Below are positions 9,917 through 21,419 of a stretch of DNA of 64,000 nt, in pieces (position 1 is the first letter of the stretch; every line of letters starts with the position of its first letter). The translations under genes and the position numbers were made by a program. The DNA comes from Alisma plantago-aquatica (taxonomy: Eukaryota > Streptophyta > Magnoliopsida > Alismatales > Alismataceae): the NCBI GenBank assembly GCA_963693085.1, contig OY856413.1:749796056-749860055 (forward strand), read 5' to 3'. Below the pieces are notes generated by a model that searched no databases, was not told where the DNA came from, and saw nothing but the letters and a program-made list of their open reading frames with translations.

Positions 9917-12286
9917 AGGTGTCATGTAAATAAACTTGTAACACTTTTTGAGATATGTGATATCAAGATGTAAAGTGTAAAGCATTCTTACTTGGGGCAA
10001 GTGTTTCCTTTATAGATAGGAATACTTTAGTTTATTTTCAACCAATAAGGCATGTAATACAGTTATGAACTGCTATTTTATACTTGCCAATAGATAGAAA
10101 CACTTTATTTTTGCATATTGTATGACAATGATGGCAATTAATAAAGAGATGTTTAAATTTATAAAGATGTGATCTTTGTGGCAATGCCTTATTTATTTTG
10201 TAATATTTGATATGCATAAGATAAAACGATACCTAAAAGTTATAGATAACTCAAACAATTTAATTAGCATTAATCATGAGAAATTCATTTCTAGTTTCCA
10301 TGTGATGGATAAAACTAGACTCTTTTGGTTAGAGAACCAGTAAGGGACATGAATATCTTGGACATGATTAATCAATCTTCACTAAAGTAGTGGAAGAGTG
10401 ATTATCCTATTAGGTATAATACATGTGATGTATTTACATACCTATTGGAATAAATGCTAATACTTCAAATGGTGTTTAGAGAAATACCAATATGAATGTC
10501 TTGAAATGTTCAAGATTATCATAAATGAAGTACAAATTTGGTAAAGTATTAATTCTTGATGAGATCAATGAATGAAATACTTGGACCAAATGTTTGAGAT
10601 CCTTATGAGTGATTATGATAGTGTATCATAGTGAACTCATGATTAAGGCATGGTGATGTCTGAATCAAGAAGGAATCATACTCTAAGGAGTTAGAGAATG
10701 ATTATCAAATAACTGAATTCTTCTTAATAAAAGAATACCCCACACTAATAAAGGAAATTAAGAATCACAAGGGTTGTGAGTTCTTATATCCTTAACAGAT
10801 ACACCTCAATTATCTATGTGATGAGTTGTTCATGTGATGAGTCAACTATCAAGATGAATATGAGGAACCGAATCTTGAGTTATGGTTTATGACCATTACA
10901 TCCTAAATGACATCCATGTGAACCATAAGGTATGACCTTGATGGTAGCACTCATTGGATCATATCCATAAGTGCAAATGAGTCTTAAGTGTTAAGACACA
11001 AGGATAACATTTTAAGAAGGATGATGCTTGTTGATTGCAACTTAATGACTAAGACATTTGGCATATGGATATTAAAACTGCATTCCTATGAGGAATAAAA
11101 CCAGGATGTGTACGTGACACAACCTATAAGGTTTATGAATCCACTAATGCAAATGAAGTCTATAAGTTACAATGGACTAATCAATGTGATTGATTGAGTA
11201 CAAGCAACTCAAAATTGGATCTTTATTTTGATAATATAGTCAAAGGGTTTGACTGATATGTCAAAGATAAAGAAGTGATCTGTGATTTAGTGGGAGCGTA
11301 TTCACATTCCACTAATTGATGTGAAATGGAATTGTTCTAGAATGGAAATCCAAAAGTGGAAATTATCTTTAAGGAAGATAGAGATGTTTCCTATATGATA
11401 GGAATAGAGATCTATAGAGATAGTTCTCGAAAATCTCTTGACCTGAAAGAGAAAGCATACATTGGCAATCTATACTGAAGTGTTCAGTATGCACAGATTC
11501 AGTGGGAGAAAACTTATCCATGTTACATGGATATTAGTATCCCAAGGCCAAGTGTCCAATTCTTATGAAGAATGGGAACACTAAGAATAGATATGGATCT
11601 ATCATGTATGTAATCATCCCATTATCTTGCATGTATGACATGGCAAGAATAAAATGCATTCATCATCTTGTATGTAGGACATGGAAATATGATGTGCTCA
11701 TCCTGATAACTCGTATGTGTGACATGACGAGTGGATGTCTGTCTGCTTCCAATAAATGTTACTGGAATACCATGAGAACTTGATAAGTGCTTGTGAAGCA
11801 CTAGTTCTATGGAGAAGAGTTCGATGTAAAGAGTTACATTGATGCGAACTTCCGAAAGGACAGAAAATTAATCGCAATATATATACATGAGATGTATAAA
11901 AGTGAATGTTTTTTGATAATTGGAAGTGTTCCAATAAAGCCATTTAAAAGGGAAATGCCGAGTATCTATGTGTTAGTGAACAGCAGTGGATACTATATGG
12001 ATCTGAAAGTTCATGAGATGAACTTATATTCCACTCATTGATGACAAGTCTGGAATCCTTGATCATGCAATGTGGCTAAAGGTTAGCAAATGGAATACAA
12101 GATCGCATATTACGGCAACTCCATCTCATATGTGTGATGTACAGCGAAGAGATGAGAGACATGCAATTGATACAGACCTTGGCAAGGTGTTGCCATTACT
12201 CACTATGTTGACACTACAACACAGTAACATGTGGGACATGTTTGAAGATCACTATGAATATGATTCATGGGTGATTGGCTCGCAGT
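9917..12286 (+). pseudogene. pol: E1 degenerate pol (IN, RT, RNase H traces)
   Basis: About 2.4 kb, where a full copia pol needs about 3.3-3.7 kb. No frame is open for long, but ordered traces match E2. Near 10,495 there is an integrase trace (LEMFK...NEV), followed near 10,670 by SESRRNHTL, which matches the SERRNHT motif carrying the integrase Glu. Near 11,060-11,120 there is an RT trace (MDIKTAFL, then DVYVTQP). Near 11,395-11,430 there is the IGIEIYRDSS stretch after the RT core, and near 11,540 the KAQCP motif. Near 11,810 there are RNase H-side traces (YGEEF, then SYIDANF). The YVDD-type RT core is not visible. Stops and frameshifts are everywhere, so this cannot make Pol. The amount of decay far exceeds the divergence between the two LTRs. 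Confidence 0.8.
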
Positions 12287-12299
12287 GCAAGTGGGATTC
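12287..12299 (+). other. E1 polypurine tract
   Basis: The purine-rich stretch GCAAGTGGGATTC lies directly before the 3' LTR. E2 carries the matching GCAAGTGGGAATC at the same place, so this is probably the plus-strand primer site of the family. Confidence 0.75.
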
Positions 12300-14541
12300 T
12301 GTTGGTATGTATGCCCTGAGAGCCAATCATGTGATGATTGGTGGGATACATTAAGATTGATTTGATAAACATCAAAGGCAAGCTTCCAATTCATTATGGT
12401 TCAGTCATATGAGATAGTGATAGAATAGATTGAATGTCTAGAGAATGACAGTACTTAATGACGTATGCTTTCAGGTTGAGGACCTGGACGATGAGATCAT
12501 ACGGATGCTAAGAGTTTGTACATTCTTGTTATGTCCCTAGTCGGATGTCATTGTGTAAGGTAGATAGACAACAATGACACACAAGACTAGATTGTGGTGT
12601 TGGTTGATGACAAAATCTCATTAGTCATGATATAGAGATATCAAACCAAACACATAGGTACTTGTTAGAGAACAAGGGTACCGGACAGACCCACCGTGAG
12701 TTTGACACATGGAACCATGAGATGGTAGTCACAGTCAGTACTCACAGTGATGGTGGTGAGTGTGATTCTTAGACCTGAAATCACTGCACTCAACACATGT
12801 CGTTGGGCACACTTTGACATCATCAAACGCAGTCCTGAAACATGGGTTGTTATAAAGGTGATGATTGGGTGGCTTTGACACATGGGGCTTTTGAGGGGTG
12901 AGTGATAGATATGGGATTTGTCCCTCCTGAGGGAGTTTGATATCCATAGCCACTTGATGAGTAGGATTGAGAAAGGCGTGCACGCATGTGTGAATCAGTA
13001 TATGATACTGATGTCATACATATCTCTTCCAGTCTACTCTGAGATCAAGGAAGTGAATGAACGTTGACAGGATGACTGTTCCGTGCCTCGAGTTCATTCG
13101 GGATATCAGTGACAAAGGAATTATACATTCGCTGTAACACCATTCACGGATTTTAGGATGAAAGTTGTTCTCCAACTTTCTACTTTCACTTGGGTAGCAC
13201 TGATGTGTGACTAGGCACCGCTCCTTGCTTGTGAAGTCATAAGTGTTATGAACTTTAACTGCCAACGTGAAATGGACCTGCAGGGTCACACACATAGGAT
13301 TTAACTTGGAAAATGAGTTTTGTCCACAAAGCAATGTTTAGATTACTAAAGGAGTTTAGTAGTTCAATTAAACACTCAATCAGTCGATAGCTCAATATCA
13401 TATGGTTCAAGGTGTTGGACGCATTGATTGGAGTATCAGATTGATTGAAATCGCAATTGACTGATTTTACCCAACCTGTGCTCCCAACCGATCGGCTCAT
13501 GTGATGAACCGGTCGGCTGAGGTGCTGAACAGGTCGGCTGGAGTGTCCAGGCCGATCGGCTCATGCCCAGGTTGAAACGACCGGTTCAAGAGTTGAACCG
13601 ATCGGCTCAACTGGTGCAACCGACAAGTTGGGAAAGTCATGTCGGCAAGAATTTTCCTTTGGTTTCAAATTGCCCAATTCGATTGGGAATAACATTGGTA
13701 TACGATACCAATTGAGAATGAAACAAGGAAAGTCTTTTTGAGCCGGATTAGGACCATGAACCGATCGGTTCAGGGCACCAACCGATCAGTTGAAGTGCCC
13801 CAAACGATCGGCTCAGGTCCAACTGATCGGCTCAATGGCCGAACTGATCGGTTCAGTTGTGAACCGATCATCTCAAGTTGTGAACCGGTTGCTTTTTGTG
13901 GAAAATTCTCGAACCCTTCTACTCCTGCTTTAGTCCCGCATTGCCCGGGATGGAGAACCTTGTCCCATGACTCTCCTATATATATAGGGGTATTGGGGGC
14001 TTCTCAAAGTACAGCTCAGTGCAACCAGTTGCTCTGCAAGTTGTCGTTCTCTCTGGTTTTGGTAACCGTGAGAGAGCCCGAGCAAGTGCTTCCCGCAAAA
14101 GGGAGGTGCAGTAAGGGAAGGACAACTACAGTTGCAATAGGAGGTAGGAGAGCGTGTTGGTGACTAGTACGTCAACAGGAGGGTGCGACTCCTTCCACTT
14201 CCTTGTGGGACAAGGAGAGTGGAGTTCCAGGTGGTCCGTGTGGACTACTACAGAGGCGGGAGGACACTGCCGCTTAGGAGGACAACTGTCATCCGATAGT
14301 CCGGTTCGAGTAGGAGTTGTCAGTCCCGGTGCGACCAGGAGCTGCACAGACACCGTCGAAGTCCGGAGTTGAAGACCACACATTGCGCGAGGTATTGTCG
14401 CCGAGCAAGCCTCGGGACAAGGTATAATTCCGCAAACCATCCTTTCCTATTATATAGACGTTGACGCGTTTCCTCGGTATGGGTTGGGGGAGAATTTTTT
14501 TTTGTTTCCGCTGCCTTCTCTGTCTCCCCTAAAACCCAACA
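12300..14541 (+). repeat. E1 3' LTR (2,242 bp)
   Basis: Full-length match to the 5' LTR with about 2% substitutions by eye, many of them C/T or G/A transitions. It has TGTTGG...CCAACA ends and is followed directly by the ATATC duplication. The TATA box is at about 13976-13986. Confidence 0.95.
13490..13890 (+). promoter_or_regulatory. CCGATCGG motif array in E1 3' LTR
   Basis: The counterpart of the 5' LTR array. Several cores differ between the LTRs by single transitions (for example CCGATCGG versus CCGATCAG), consistent with decay of methylated CG sites after insertion. Confidence 0.6.
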
Positions 14542-14546
14542 ATATC
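14542..14546. repeat. Right target-site duplication of E1 (ATATC)
   Basis: Exact repeat of 5370-5374. Confidence 0.93.
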
Positions 14547-15505
14547 AGCAAAAAAACTACTAGTAGGGGATTAATAGACAACCTACATTATTAGTTCCAT
14601 CATGGGCACTAAGGCAATAACACCTCATCACTTAATTATAAATACCCAATAATCATGTTGCATATTTCTTGCATATTGTCACATATCACTAGAGCTACCC
14701 TCTGAGCCACACTCAATAATATAAACCATATTAGGAAGCTGAGGAAACAAGCACCTGACATCTATACTACATTAAAAAGAGCGAGTTTTTTGTATTAATT
14801 ACCATTTGGCCATTTTCATTTTTCAGAAAATGCTCTAACCAATCACGGTGTGGCTTTTTGAACTGGTGTTCTCTCCTTGATTCTATCCGTTCTCAAGTTT
14901 TTTTCACTATTCTTTTCTATTTTTCAAAACTGAAAAGAAAGTTAAGCAGATAGTGGTTTTCTTCCCACCACTCTTGGATAACAAAACATGGATGAGTGGA
15001 ATTAGCAAAATATGGGTGAATTGAATTGACGGATAATGACGATCATGAAAAACAAGGGATGTCCATCGGCTTAATGTTGAAATAGTACATAAAGTGATTT
15101 TAAAATGATTCAATGACACAAATTTGAGCTCACGTTCCCACGATAGCCCTTAGTTGTTTGCAACCATGCGTAGAGAGAGATACAAATATGCAAATACATC
15201 CACACATTTTCAACCATAACCATGATCGCCTGAACGTGGAGGAAGCAGTCTGCCCACTCAATCCTCTAGGTGGATGCATGGTCGGATGAATAAAAGTTGT
15301 GTGCTTCATCTACTCCAGAATCCCTTTTACCATATCAGTGGATTTTCTTTCAAAGCCATCAACGTTCCTATAAGTTTCGACTTGTAATACATGTTATTAC
15401 TACTAAGATGAAGTTAGGCAGGGCTTTTGTGAACAACAACACATGATGGTTATGATGAGCGATGATGGGGGCCACAGAAGGAGAGGTACACATTAAAGAT
15501 GTCTT
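14547..15505. other. Unassigned intergenic DNA
   Basis: This is the far side of the E1 insertion site. No coding sequence or repeat end can be supported, and the short ORFs carry no motif. Confidence 0.4.
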
Positions 15506-15510
15506 CACAT
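15506..15510. repeat. Left target-site duplication of the solo LTR (CACAT)
   Basis: CACAT flanks the LTR on the left and is repeated at 17111-17115. Confidence 0.88.
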
Positions 15511-16376
15511 TGTTGGATCCTAGATAGGTGATTAGATGCTCTAGAGGGGGGGGTGAATAGAGCTAAAAGCACTTAAACAAAACTCATTAAACCTTCAAGA
15601 TATATGACAAGATAAGGTTGCTAAAAAGGTAATTTGAGTGCAACTAAAACATACATAGCAAGGGGGAGAGATATTGAACATGCACTAAGAGACAAGCTAT
15701 TTAGAGTGGTTCCACACTTCAAACTAGAAGTGTGTCAGTCCACTTACCTAGAGAGGTCAACCTCTAGGACTTCCAAACTATTGCACTCTTATATTCATTC
15801 ATAAGACATACAACACATGACCAAACAAAGGACTTACCTATCCAATACAAAGAGTCTTCAACCTTACCAAGGACTTACCCACTTTGAAAGAGTATTCGGC
15901 CTTCTCCAAGGACTTACCCACTCTTGCATAAGTCTTCAGCCTTGCAGGAATTACTTCTTGGATCTTCCACCTTTGACTTCACCTTCACTCGGAGAAGCTT
16001 CCACCAAGGACTTACCTACTTGAGCAAGGAGTCTTCTGCCTTCACCAAGGGCTTACCCACTCTAGCTCCAAGTCTTCAGCCTTGATCTTCACCAAGGGAC
16101 TCCTTCCCTTATTCTTCTTCACCTCTCTTGGACAAGAGATAGAACGTTCATCTTCATGATTGAAATGAGAGATAAGGAGGTGGTGGAAGTGAGAACCTCA
16201 CAAGATATACATGTAGGACTAGCTCTCTTACAGATTTCCTACTCACTCTAATGGATGTAGCAAGTGATTAAGCTTAGAGAGAGAGAGGAGGTTGTAGGAA
16301 GCACTCAACTATAGAATAGGAGCCTCACATAGAGTTTGCAATGAATGCTCAACCTTGGATTGAAGCCCAAGGGGTC

Positions 16377-16386
16377 CTATTTATAG
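16377..16386 (-). promoter_or_regulatory. TATA box of the solo LTR
   Basis: CTATAAATAG on the minus strand, about 140 bp downstream (in minus orientation) of the hairpin cluster. Confidence 0.55.
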
Positions 16387-16522
16387 CTAGGGGTGCCTCT
16401 TAGCCTTTGGGAACACTTAAGAACGAAAACTAGCCGTTTTGTGGCTTGCAACGGATATATTTTCACTTGTTGCAACTCCACAACGGCTAGAAACACTTTT
16501 CTGCACTTTTCCGTACAGTGCA

Positions 16523-16750
16523 ATCGGTCGAGTTTCTATAAGTGTAACTCGACCGATAGAGTAAAAGACAAAGCCGATATTCAGACCATCGGTCGAGTTT
16601 GTCCTGAGGAAACTCAACCGACCAATGAAAACCGATTTGGTCAATTACTCCATCGGTCGAGTTCTGTGTAAACACAACTTGACCGATGCAATCTCCAAAA
16701 AATTGATCAAGGATGATTGGTCGAGTTTTCAGGCTGGGAAACTCGACCGA
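16523..16750 (-). promoter_or_regulatory. Four TCGGTCGAGTT...AACTCGACCGA hairpin units
   Basis: Four inverted-repeat units lie at 16523-16557, 16588-16624, 16652-16687 and 16716-16750. Each has arms of about 11-12 bp (ATCGGTCGAGTT and its complement, with a few mismatches) around a loop of about 11-13 bp. The array is upstream of the TATA box in the minus orientation, as in E1, although the arm sequence and unit design differ. Confidence 0.75.
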
Positions 16751-17110
16751 CAAAGTGCCTGTAATCAATTTTCAAAGTTGCATCTAAAGTGTTCTAATAT
16801 TCGATCTAAGTGCTCCTGATATTTTTCTAAGCTTAATTACAAGTCATACAATCATTACAAGTGATTTACAACATGTTTCTAATGGATATACATCATATTA
16901 CAAAAACGTGCACTTGTATGACTTTGACTTGTCTTTTCTCCAATTTGATATGCGCAAGTTGGGGCATTTGGAGTGTGTCTATACCTAATCTGAAATCACT
17001 CAAGTAGAGCCATTAGACACCAATATGTGGAATGGTTAGTCATCATCAAAACACGGGTTTAGTCAATTTAGACGTGAGTCAACATTGACCTAATTGACCT
17101 TGAGTCAACA

Positions 17111-17115
17111 CACAT
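17111..17115. repeat. Right target-site duplication of the solo LTR (CACAT)
   Basis: Exact repeat of 15506-15510. Confidence 0.88.
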
Positions 17116-17517
17116 CATATGCTCCCAGTGGTCAGTAAATCTTCTCATCTTCAGCTCACCAAGGTGAGGATACTGGTAAGAGTCCTGCTCTATGTCAATG
17201 CTGGTTGTGGAGCTCCTCTTCTGGGTGGCCAGACTGGCGGTGCAGCCAGGTGACGTGGTCGAGGCGTTTCACATTCTTGGTGAGTGGTGCGCTTAGCTGC
17301 GTAATTTTAGTGGATCTATATGCATGCTTGTGATCTCTTTGTGGATTTTCCTATCTGTTTGTCGAGCTCTATGTAGAGTTAAATGGTTGTTATCTATACG
17401 ATTCACTATTGAGAAGGATGGGAAGCACAAGAACAAGCACCAACAACAAGCGCCGACGAGCAAGGAAAACATTTGTAGGTGTATGGCCAAGGCGTCAGTT
17501 ATGTCCATGCTTGCAGC
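17116..17517. other. Unassigned, slightly GC-richer DNA
   Basis: Overlapping short ORFs read through here into the hAT-like element and cannot be real across that border. The composition is less AT-rich than the neighbours, so a captured exon is possible, but nothing is recognisable. Confidence 0.35.
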
Positions 17518-19303
17518 CAGTGGCGGATCCAGAAATTTACCACAGGGGGGATGAATTTGTATGGGTAGTGATGATGACAAAAATAAAAAAACACACCTAA
17601 TAAGTGTTTCATCATCTCCAACATATAAAATAAGCTATTTGTAAAAAAATCTCACATAAATGAAATGATAAAATTCACTATTTAAAATAATAAATTTGTT
17701 TAAATATCTAAGGTCATAACTAACACATTTGACATGTCTTTCAGATTAAACAACTAGATGATCAACAATATAATCATAATTAATGATCACTTGATCAGTG
17801 CAATGTGCATACAATTGACAATGCTTAAGAAAAAATAATAGTTATATTAAAAATGGGAACAAAATCATCTTTTAAGTGGAGTACAAGCATTAAAATATAA
17901 TATGACATCATTTAGTGGATGCTGTCATAAGTATATAAGATCTTGACTATAAAGTTATATAAGATCTTGACATCATAAGTATATAAGATCTTGACTATAA
18001 TAGTTATATAAGATCTTGACATCATAAGTATCCAAAAAAATTATAGCAGTCAAATCTTATACTATAAGGGATATAAGTATAATGTACTTGGTATATTATA
18101 AGATCTTGATACAATGATCAGTTGAAGGAAACTTCAGAAAGAAAAAAGAAGCAAAATATTTAATGTAGTTGTATGAACAACATATGATGGAGAAACACAT
18201 TTGGAAATAAAAATTGAAGAGAAGGAAGAGGAAAGATTCATGCATATTTTTATTTAAAAGTTAAAGAAGTGAGTTATGAAAGAAAAAAATATATATATTT
18301 TTATTAAATTTCATTTTACATGTCATCCTCATTTTTCTCTCTCTATTTGATTAAAGTTATATTTACTAGATGGATTTTTTCACATTTTCTTTTCCTTCTT
18401 ACCCCACAGTTTATATATTTTTCTCTACTCTTTTTTTACGTTATGGCAATTCAATCGTCTTCTTTTCTTTTATAGATAGAAATATTGTCATTATTTTCTC
18501 AAGTTCTTGTAAATTTGTAATAATTGTTATTTATCTTAAAACTTATAATATCTAAGACTTATGTAACTAAAAAAGTTTTTGAAATACCATGTAATAATAG
18601 ATATTATTTAGATCTATTTCTATATAGTAATATAAATCTTTTCTTAATTTGAGAGTGATTGATTAATAAAAGTTTGAAAGAAAAATATATAAATAGAAGG
18701 TGATAGTTGTGCATGTATGGTTATTATTTTTCCCAATGGTGTATAATTATAATGGAGTGAATTTACTCAATTTATAGCTAATAATATGTGTGAATTAATA
18801 AGTCAACTATATTACATCAAATTTTAGTTAATAGGTCAACATGATGCATGATATATTTTATAAACTTTATTTTGTATAACTATTTTCATCCTTTAAGGGT
18901 ACATACCCTCGAGTCTTATAGTAATTGACATTCAAATAGGGGAGACAATTTGCGTAAGGCTTAATACAATTAATATGAAACTATTAAGAAAATTTTAGTA
19001 GGATAGAAACCAAATATATGATTTCTTAAACTCATAATTGATGACATACATATTAGGATGGTAAATTTTATAATTTGTGAGTATATAAGACACACAATCT
19101 ACAAATATATTAAGTTTAACCATTAAGTAGTTCATACAAAGAATTATAATATGATTGACTAAAATCATAAAATTAAAAGTCTCATTTTGTATGGTGTAAT
19201 AATTTTTTTTTACAAAATACAAATTTGTACATGGTATCATAGTAATAATAAAAATATATTTTTTTGGGGGGGGGTGCTTCAGCCCCCTCTGGCTACGGCC
19301 CTG
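17518..19303. mobile_element. hAT-like (Tip100-type ends) non-autonomous element, copy A
   Basis: Begins CAGTGGCGGATCCAG and ends CTGGCTACGGCCCTG, giving imperfect inverted termini of the CAGGGGCGG(A/T)..CCAG type known from Tip100-like hAT elements. The interior is very AT-rich with no transposase. It matches copy B over about 1.7 kb at high identity. No matching 8-bp duplication flanks it (CTTGCAGC on the left, TTATGAGC on the right). It carries an extra minisatellite (17926-18031) that copy B lacks. Confidence 0.65.
17926..18031. repeat. Minisatellite inside copy A
   Basis: Two units of about 48-49 bp, each holding two TATATAAGATCTTGAC sub-repeats, so four in all. Copy B has only GATGTCATACTCAAAGATCC at this point, so the array expanded after the copies split or was lost from B. 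Confidence 0.85.
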
Positions 19304-19319
19304 TTATGAGCCCATAGAT

Positions 19320-19526
19320 GTGTGTGAAATCAGAAGAGCCTGCTGGGACCTGTTTGTTAAGGAAGAACAGGAGGCTGGCAGAGATATGCATTCCGTTTTT
19401 GAATTTGTTATGCAGAAAGCTTATGATGTACATCATCAAATGGTGCGTCAGTGTCACATTATGATGTACTTGTCGGAGCCTGAGTGGAAAGATCAGCTAA
19501 TCGCTTGGGTGAAGCACAAGGTTTAG
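19320..19526 (+). CDS. Small unidentified ORF between the hAT-like copies
   Basis: 68 codons with no recognised domain. The composition (many Glu, Gln, His and Met; a WDLFVKEEQEAGRDM segment and a SEPEWKDQLIAW segment) looks more protein-like than the surrounding AT-rich DNA. It starts about 16 bp after copy A and ends before copy B. It may be an exon scrap of a host or transposon gene. There is no evidence that it is expressed. Confidence 0.25.
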   Translation: MCEIRRACWDLFVKEEQEAGRDMHSVFEFVMQKAYDVHHQMVRQCHIMMYLSEPEWKDQLIAWVKHKV

Positions 19527-19571
19527 TCTAATGAGCGCAAGTACAGAGGTAACGAGGTCAAGAAATTTTGT

Positions 19572-21273
19572 CGCGACCGGATCCAGAAATCTACCACAGC
19601 GGGGCTGAATTACTACGAGTAGTGACGATTACGAAAATAAAAAAAAATACACCTAATAAGTGTCTCATCGTCTCCAACATATAAAATAAGTTATTTGTAA
19701 AAAAAATCTCACATAAATGAAATGATAAAATTCACTATTTAAAATAATAAATTTGTTTAAATATCTAAGGTCATAACTAACATATTTGACATATCTTTCA
19801 GATTAAACAACTAGATGATCAACAATATAATCATAATTAATGATCACTTGATCAGTGCAATGTGTATACAATTGGCAATGCGTAAGAAAAATAATAGTTA
19901 TATTAAAAATGAGAACAAAATCATCTTTTAAGTGGAGTACAAGTATTAAAATATAATATGACATCATTTAGTGGATGATGTCATACTCAAAGATCCAAAA
20001 AAATTATAGCAGTGAAATCTTATACTATAAAGGATATAAGTATAATATACTTTGTATATTATAAGATCTTGACACAATGACCAGTTGAAGGAAACTTCAG
20101 AAAGAAAAAAGAAAGAAAATATTTAATGTAGTTGTATGAACAACATATGATGGAGAAACACATTTGGAAATAAAAAGTGAAGAGAAGGAAGAGGAAAGAT
20201 TCATGCGTATTTTTATTTAAAAGTTAAAAAAGAGAGCTATGAAAGAAAATATATATTTTTTTATTAACTTCCATTTTACATGTCATCCTCATTTTTCTCT
20301 CCCCATTTGATTAAAGTTATATTTACTAGATGGATTTTCTCACATTTTCTTTTCGTTCTTACCCCATAGTTTATATATTTTTCTCTTCTCTTTTTTTACC
20401 TTATGACAATTCAATCGTCTTCTTTTCTTTTATAGATAGAAATTTTGTCATTATCTTCTCAAGTTCTTGTAAATTTGTAATAATTGTTATTTATCTTAAA
20501 ACTTATAATATCTAAGTCTTATGTAACTAAAAAAGTTTATGAAATACCATGTAACAATAGATATTATTTAGATTTATTGCTATATAGTAATATAGATCTT
20601 TTCTTAATTTGAGAGTGATTGATTAATAAAAGTTTGAAAGAAAAATATATAAATAGAAGGTGATAGTTGTGCATGTATAGTTATTATTTTTCCCAATGGT
20701 AAATAATTATAATGGAGTGAATTTACTCAATTTATAGCTAATAATATGTGTTAATTAATAAGTCAACTATATTACATCAAATTTTAGTTAATAGGTCAAC
20801 ATGATGCATGATATATTTTTATAAATTTTATTTTGTATAACTATTTTCATCTTTTAAGGGTACATACCCTCGAATCTTGTAGTAATTTACATTCTAGTAG
20901 GGGAGACAATTTGCGTAAGGTTTAATACAATTAATATGAAACTATTAAGAAAATTTAAGTAGGATAGAAACCAAATATATGATTTCTTAAACTCATAATT
21001 GATGACATACATATTAGGACGGTAAATTTTATAATTTGTGAGTATATAAGACACACAATCTACAAATATATTAAGTTTAACCATTAAGTAGTTCATACAA
21101 AGAATTATGATAGGATTGACTAATATTATAACATTAAAAGTCTCATTTTGTATGGTGTAATAATTTTTTTTTACAAAATACAAATCTGTACATGGTATCA
21201 AGTAATAATAAGAATATTTTTTTTTGGGGGGGGGGCTTCAGCCCCGGCAGCCCCCCCTCTGGCTACGCCCCTG
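19572..21273. mobile_element. hAT-like non-autonomous element, copy B
   Basis: Aligned to copy A almost throughout. The left terminus has decayed (only GGATCCAG of the inverted end is clear), while the right end CTGGCTACGCCCCTG is intact. The roughly 25 bases after the right end are the same as after copy A, apart from one transition. That favours a local duplication including flank over two independent insertions. Confidence 0.62.
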
Positions 21274-21419
21274 TTATGAGCCCATGGATGTGTGTGAACA
21301 TAAGTTTCTCATGAGCCCTAAATACTTTTCCCAAGATAAGATTAAGTGTTTACTCAACCTTAGTAGGCAAAACATCTAGGGTTAACACATAACCCAGGTC
21401 AGGGATGTTATAATTATTC

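Larger units (their letters stand above)
5375..14541 (+). mobile_element. E1: complete Ty1/copia LTR retrotransposon, gag intact, pol dead
   Basis: The element is 9,167 bp: TSD, 2.24-kb LTR, Met-tRNA primer site, 1.4-kb leader, intact gag, decayed pol, polypurine tract, LTR, TSD. The gag sequence (a UBN2-like domain beginning LNGTNFHDWY, then a CCHC knuckle) and the pol traces place it in copia. The LTR start (TGTTGGTATGTATGCCC) and gag resemble the Angela/TAR/Tork side of the superfamily, but that lineage call is an inference. The two LTRs differ at roughly 45-50 sites by eye, about 2%, so insertion was fairly recent. A second family member (E2) lies on the minus strand at about 21.4-28.9 kb. 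Confidence 0.93.
15511..17110 (-). mobile_element. Solo LTR (1,600 bp)
   Basis: On the plus strand the block runs TGTTGGATCC...GAGTCAACA, with TG...CA ends, a TGTTG/CAACA inverted terminus and a perfect CACAT duplication. There is no primer site or polypurine tract on either side, so the internal region was lost by LTR-LTR recombination. The minus orientation is preferred for two reasons. A CTATAAATAG box reads on that strand (16377-16386). The plus-strand start contains AGGGGGGGTGAATAGAG, whose complement is typical of U5 ends in some plant LTR elements. CTT-rich phrases such as AAGGACTTACC repeat at 15,720-16,080. Family not identified. Confidence 0.88.

Noticed and set aside
19261..19275. 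G-rich runs at the right ends of both hAT-like copies as telomeric or G-quadruplex DNA
   Set aside because: They are single homopolymer-like runs inside the element end. No tandem TTTAGGG units occur.
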